Positions 6,211-6,295 of a DNA stretch of 6,295 nucleotides are shown here, in pieces (positions within the stretch are counted from its first letter, which is position 1; each line of letters begins with the position of its first letter). A program made the translations under genes and the position numbers. Under the pieces are notes generated by a model. The model did no database searches. It was not told the origin of the DNA and saw nothing but the letters and a program-made list of their open reading frames with translations. This stretch comes from Lachnospiraceae bacterium. GTDB lineage: Bacteria; Bacillota; Clostridia; Lachnospirales; Lachnospiraceae. Location of the stretch: positions 1 to 6,295 of the forward strand of contig CAAEUM010000180.1 in NCBI GenBank assembly GCA_900759225.1, written 5' to 3'.

Positions 6211-6295
6211 GCTCCGCAGGGATGCGCACTTCGCGTAACCGCAATCACGAGCCCAAGGATCACATAGACAACAGCCACTTTTGCCCCGAAAATGC
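6195..6295 (-). CDS. C-terminal end of a membrane protein, start outside window
   Basis: The minus strand is open from the window edge to a TAG at 6197-6195, giving 32 complete residues. The visible start is FGAKVAVVYVILGLVIAV, an uninterrupted hydrophobic stretch typical of a transmembrane helix. It is followed by TRSAHPCGAFFIS and the stop. The last dozen residues are encoded by the GC-rich block and palindrome and do not look like a natural continuation of the helix, so the C-terminus may have been replaced or truncated. A permease is the most natural guess, but 32 residues do not allow a family call. The gene is convergent with the T-box leader. No terminator with a U-tract for this strand is seen nearby. 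Confidence 0.5.
   Translation of the reverse strand, partial: IFGAKVAVVYVILGLVIAVTRSAHPCGAFFIS

Noticed and set aside
6222..6295. Plus-strand ATG at 6222 as the T-box target gene
   Set aside because: No properly spaced ribosome binding site, and a polar low-complexity translation. The opposite strand encodes a convincing hydrophobic helix.

Overview
The window looks like chromosomal DNA from a low-to-mid GC Firmicute, most likely a Lachnospiraceae/Clostridium cluster XIVa type bacterium. This is inferred from strong AGAGG/AAAGGA ribosome binding sites, SigA-type promoters, a canonical T-box leader, and DnaK/DnaJ sequences of the Gram-positive anaerobe kind. No species call is possible from the sequence alone.

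Layout, left to right. (1) 1-1994: the 3' end of dnaK and a complete dnaJ, co-oriented, separated by a 134-bp spacer that carries a strong GAAA-capped hairpin. dnaJ is closed by a good intrinsic terminator (2005-2047). (2) 2059-3607: a separately promoted gene for a soluble 491-residue protein with a C-terminal transglutaminase-like Cys-His-Asp core. (3) 3607-3808: a GC-richer, highly structured non-coding element with an imperfect 34-bp direct repeat, 11-bp inverted ends and three internal hairpins, followed by an AT-rich promoter zone with a 7-bp operator-like inverted repeat. (4) 3902-4807: an orphan RmlD-like SDR (sugar-nucleotide reductase family). (5) 4821-5741, minus strand: an Ogg1-type 8-oxoguanine DNA glycosylase, convergent with the SDR gene. 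(6) 5775-6174: a divergent promoter region. The minus-strand promoter serves the glycosylase and the plus-strand promoter serves a complete T-box riboswitch with antiterminator and terminator. (7) 6168-6295: an 18-bp near-perfect palindrome abutting the T-box terminator, then the 3' tail of a minus-strand membrane-protein gene that runs toward the T-box.

Functionally, the left half is protein quality control (Hsp70/Hsp40), and the glycosylase is base-excision repair of oxidised guanine. The transglutaminase-like and SDR genes are single-gene units of unknown substrate. The most unusual feature is the T-box at the right end. It is well formed but has no co-oriented gene within the 121 bp that follow. 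What follows is a convergent, possibly truncated gene, so the leader is either orphaned by rearrangement, serves a more distant gene, or drives a tRNA-responsive antisense transcript. The second unusual feature is the intergenic element at 3607-3808, which can adopt mutually exclusive pairings and may be a dispersed repeat.
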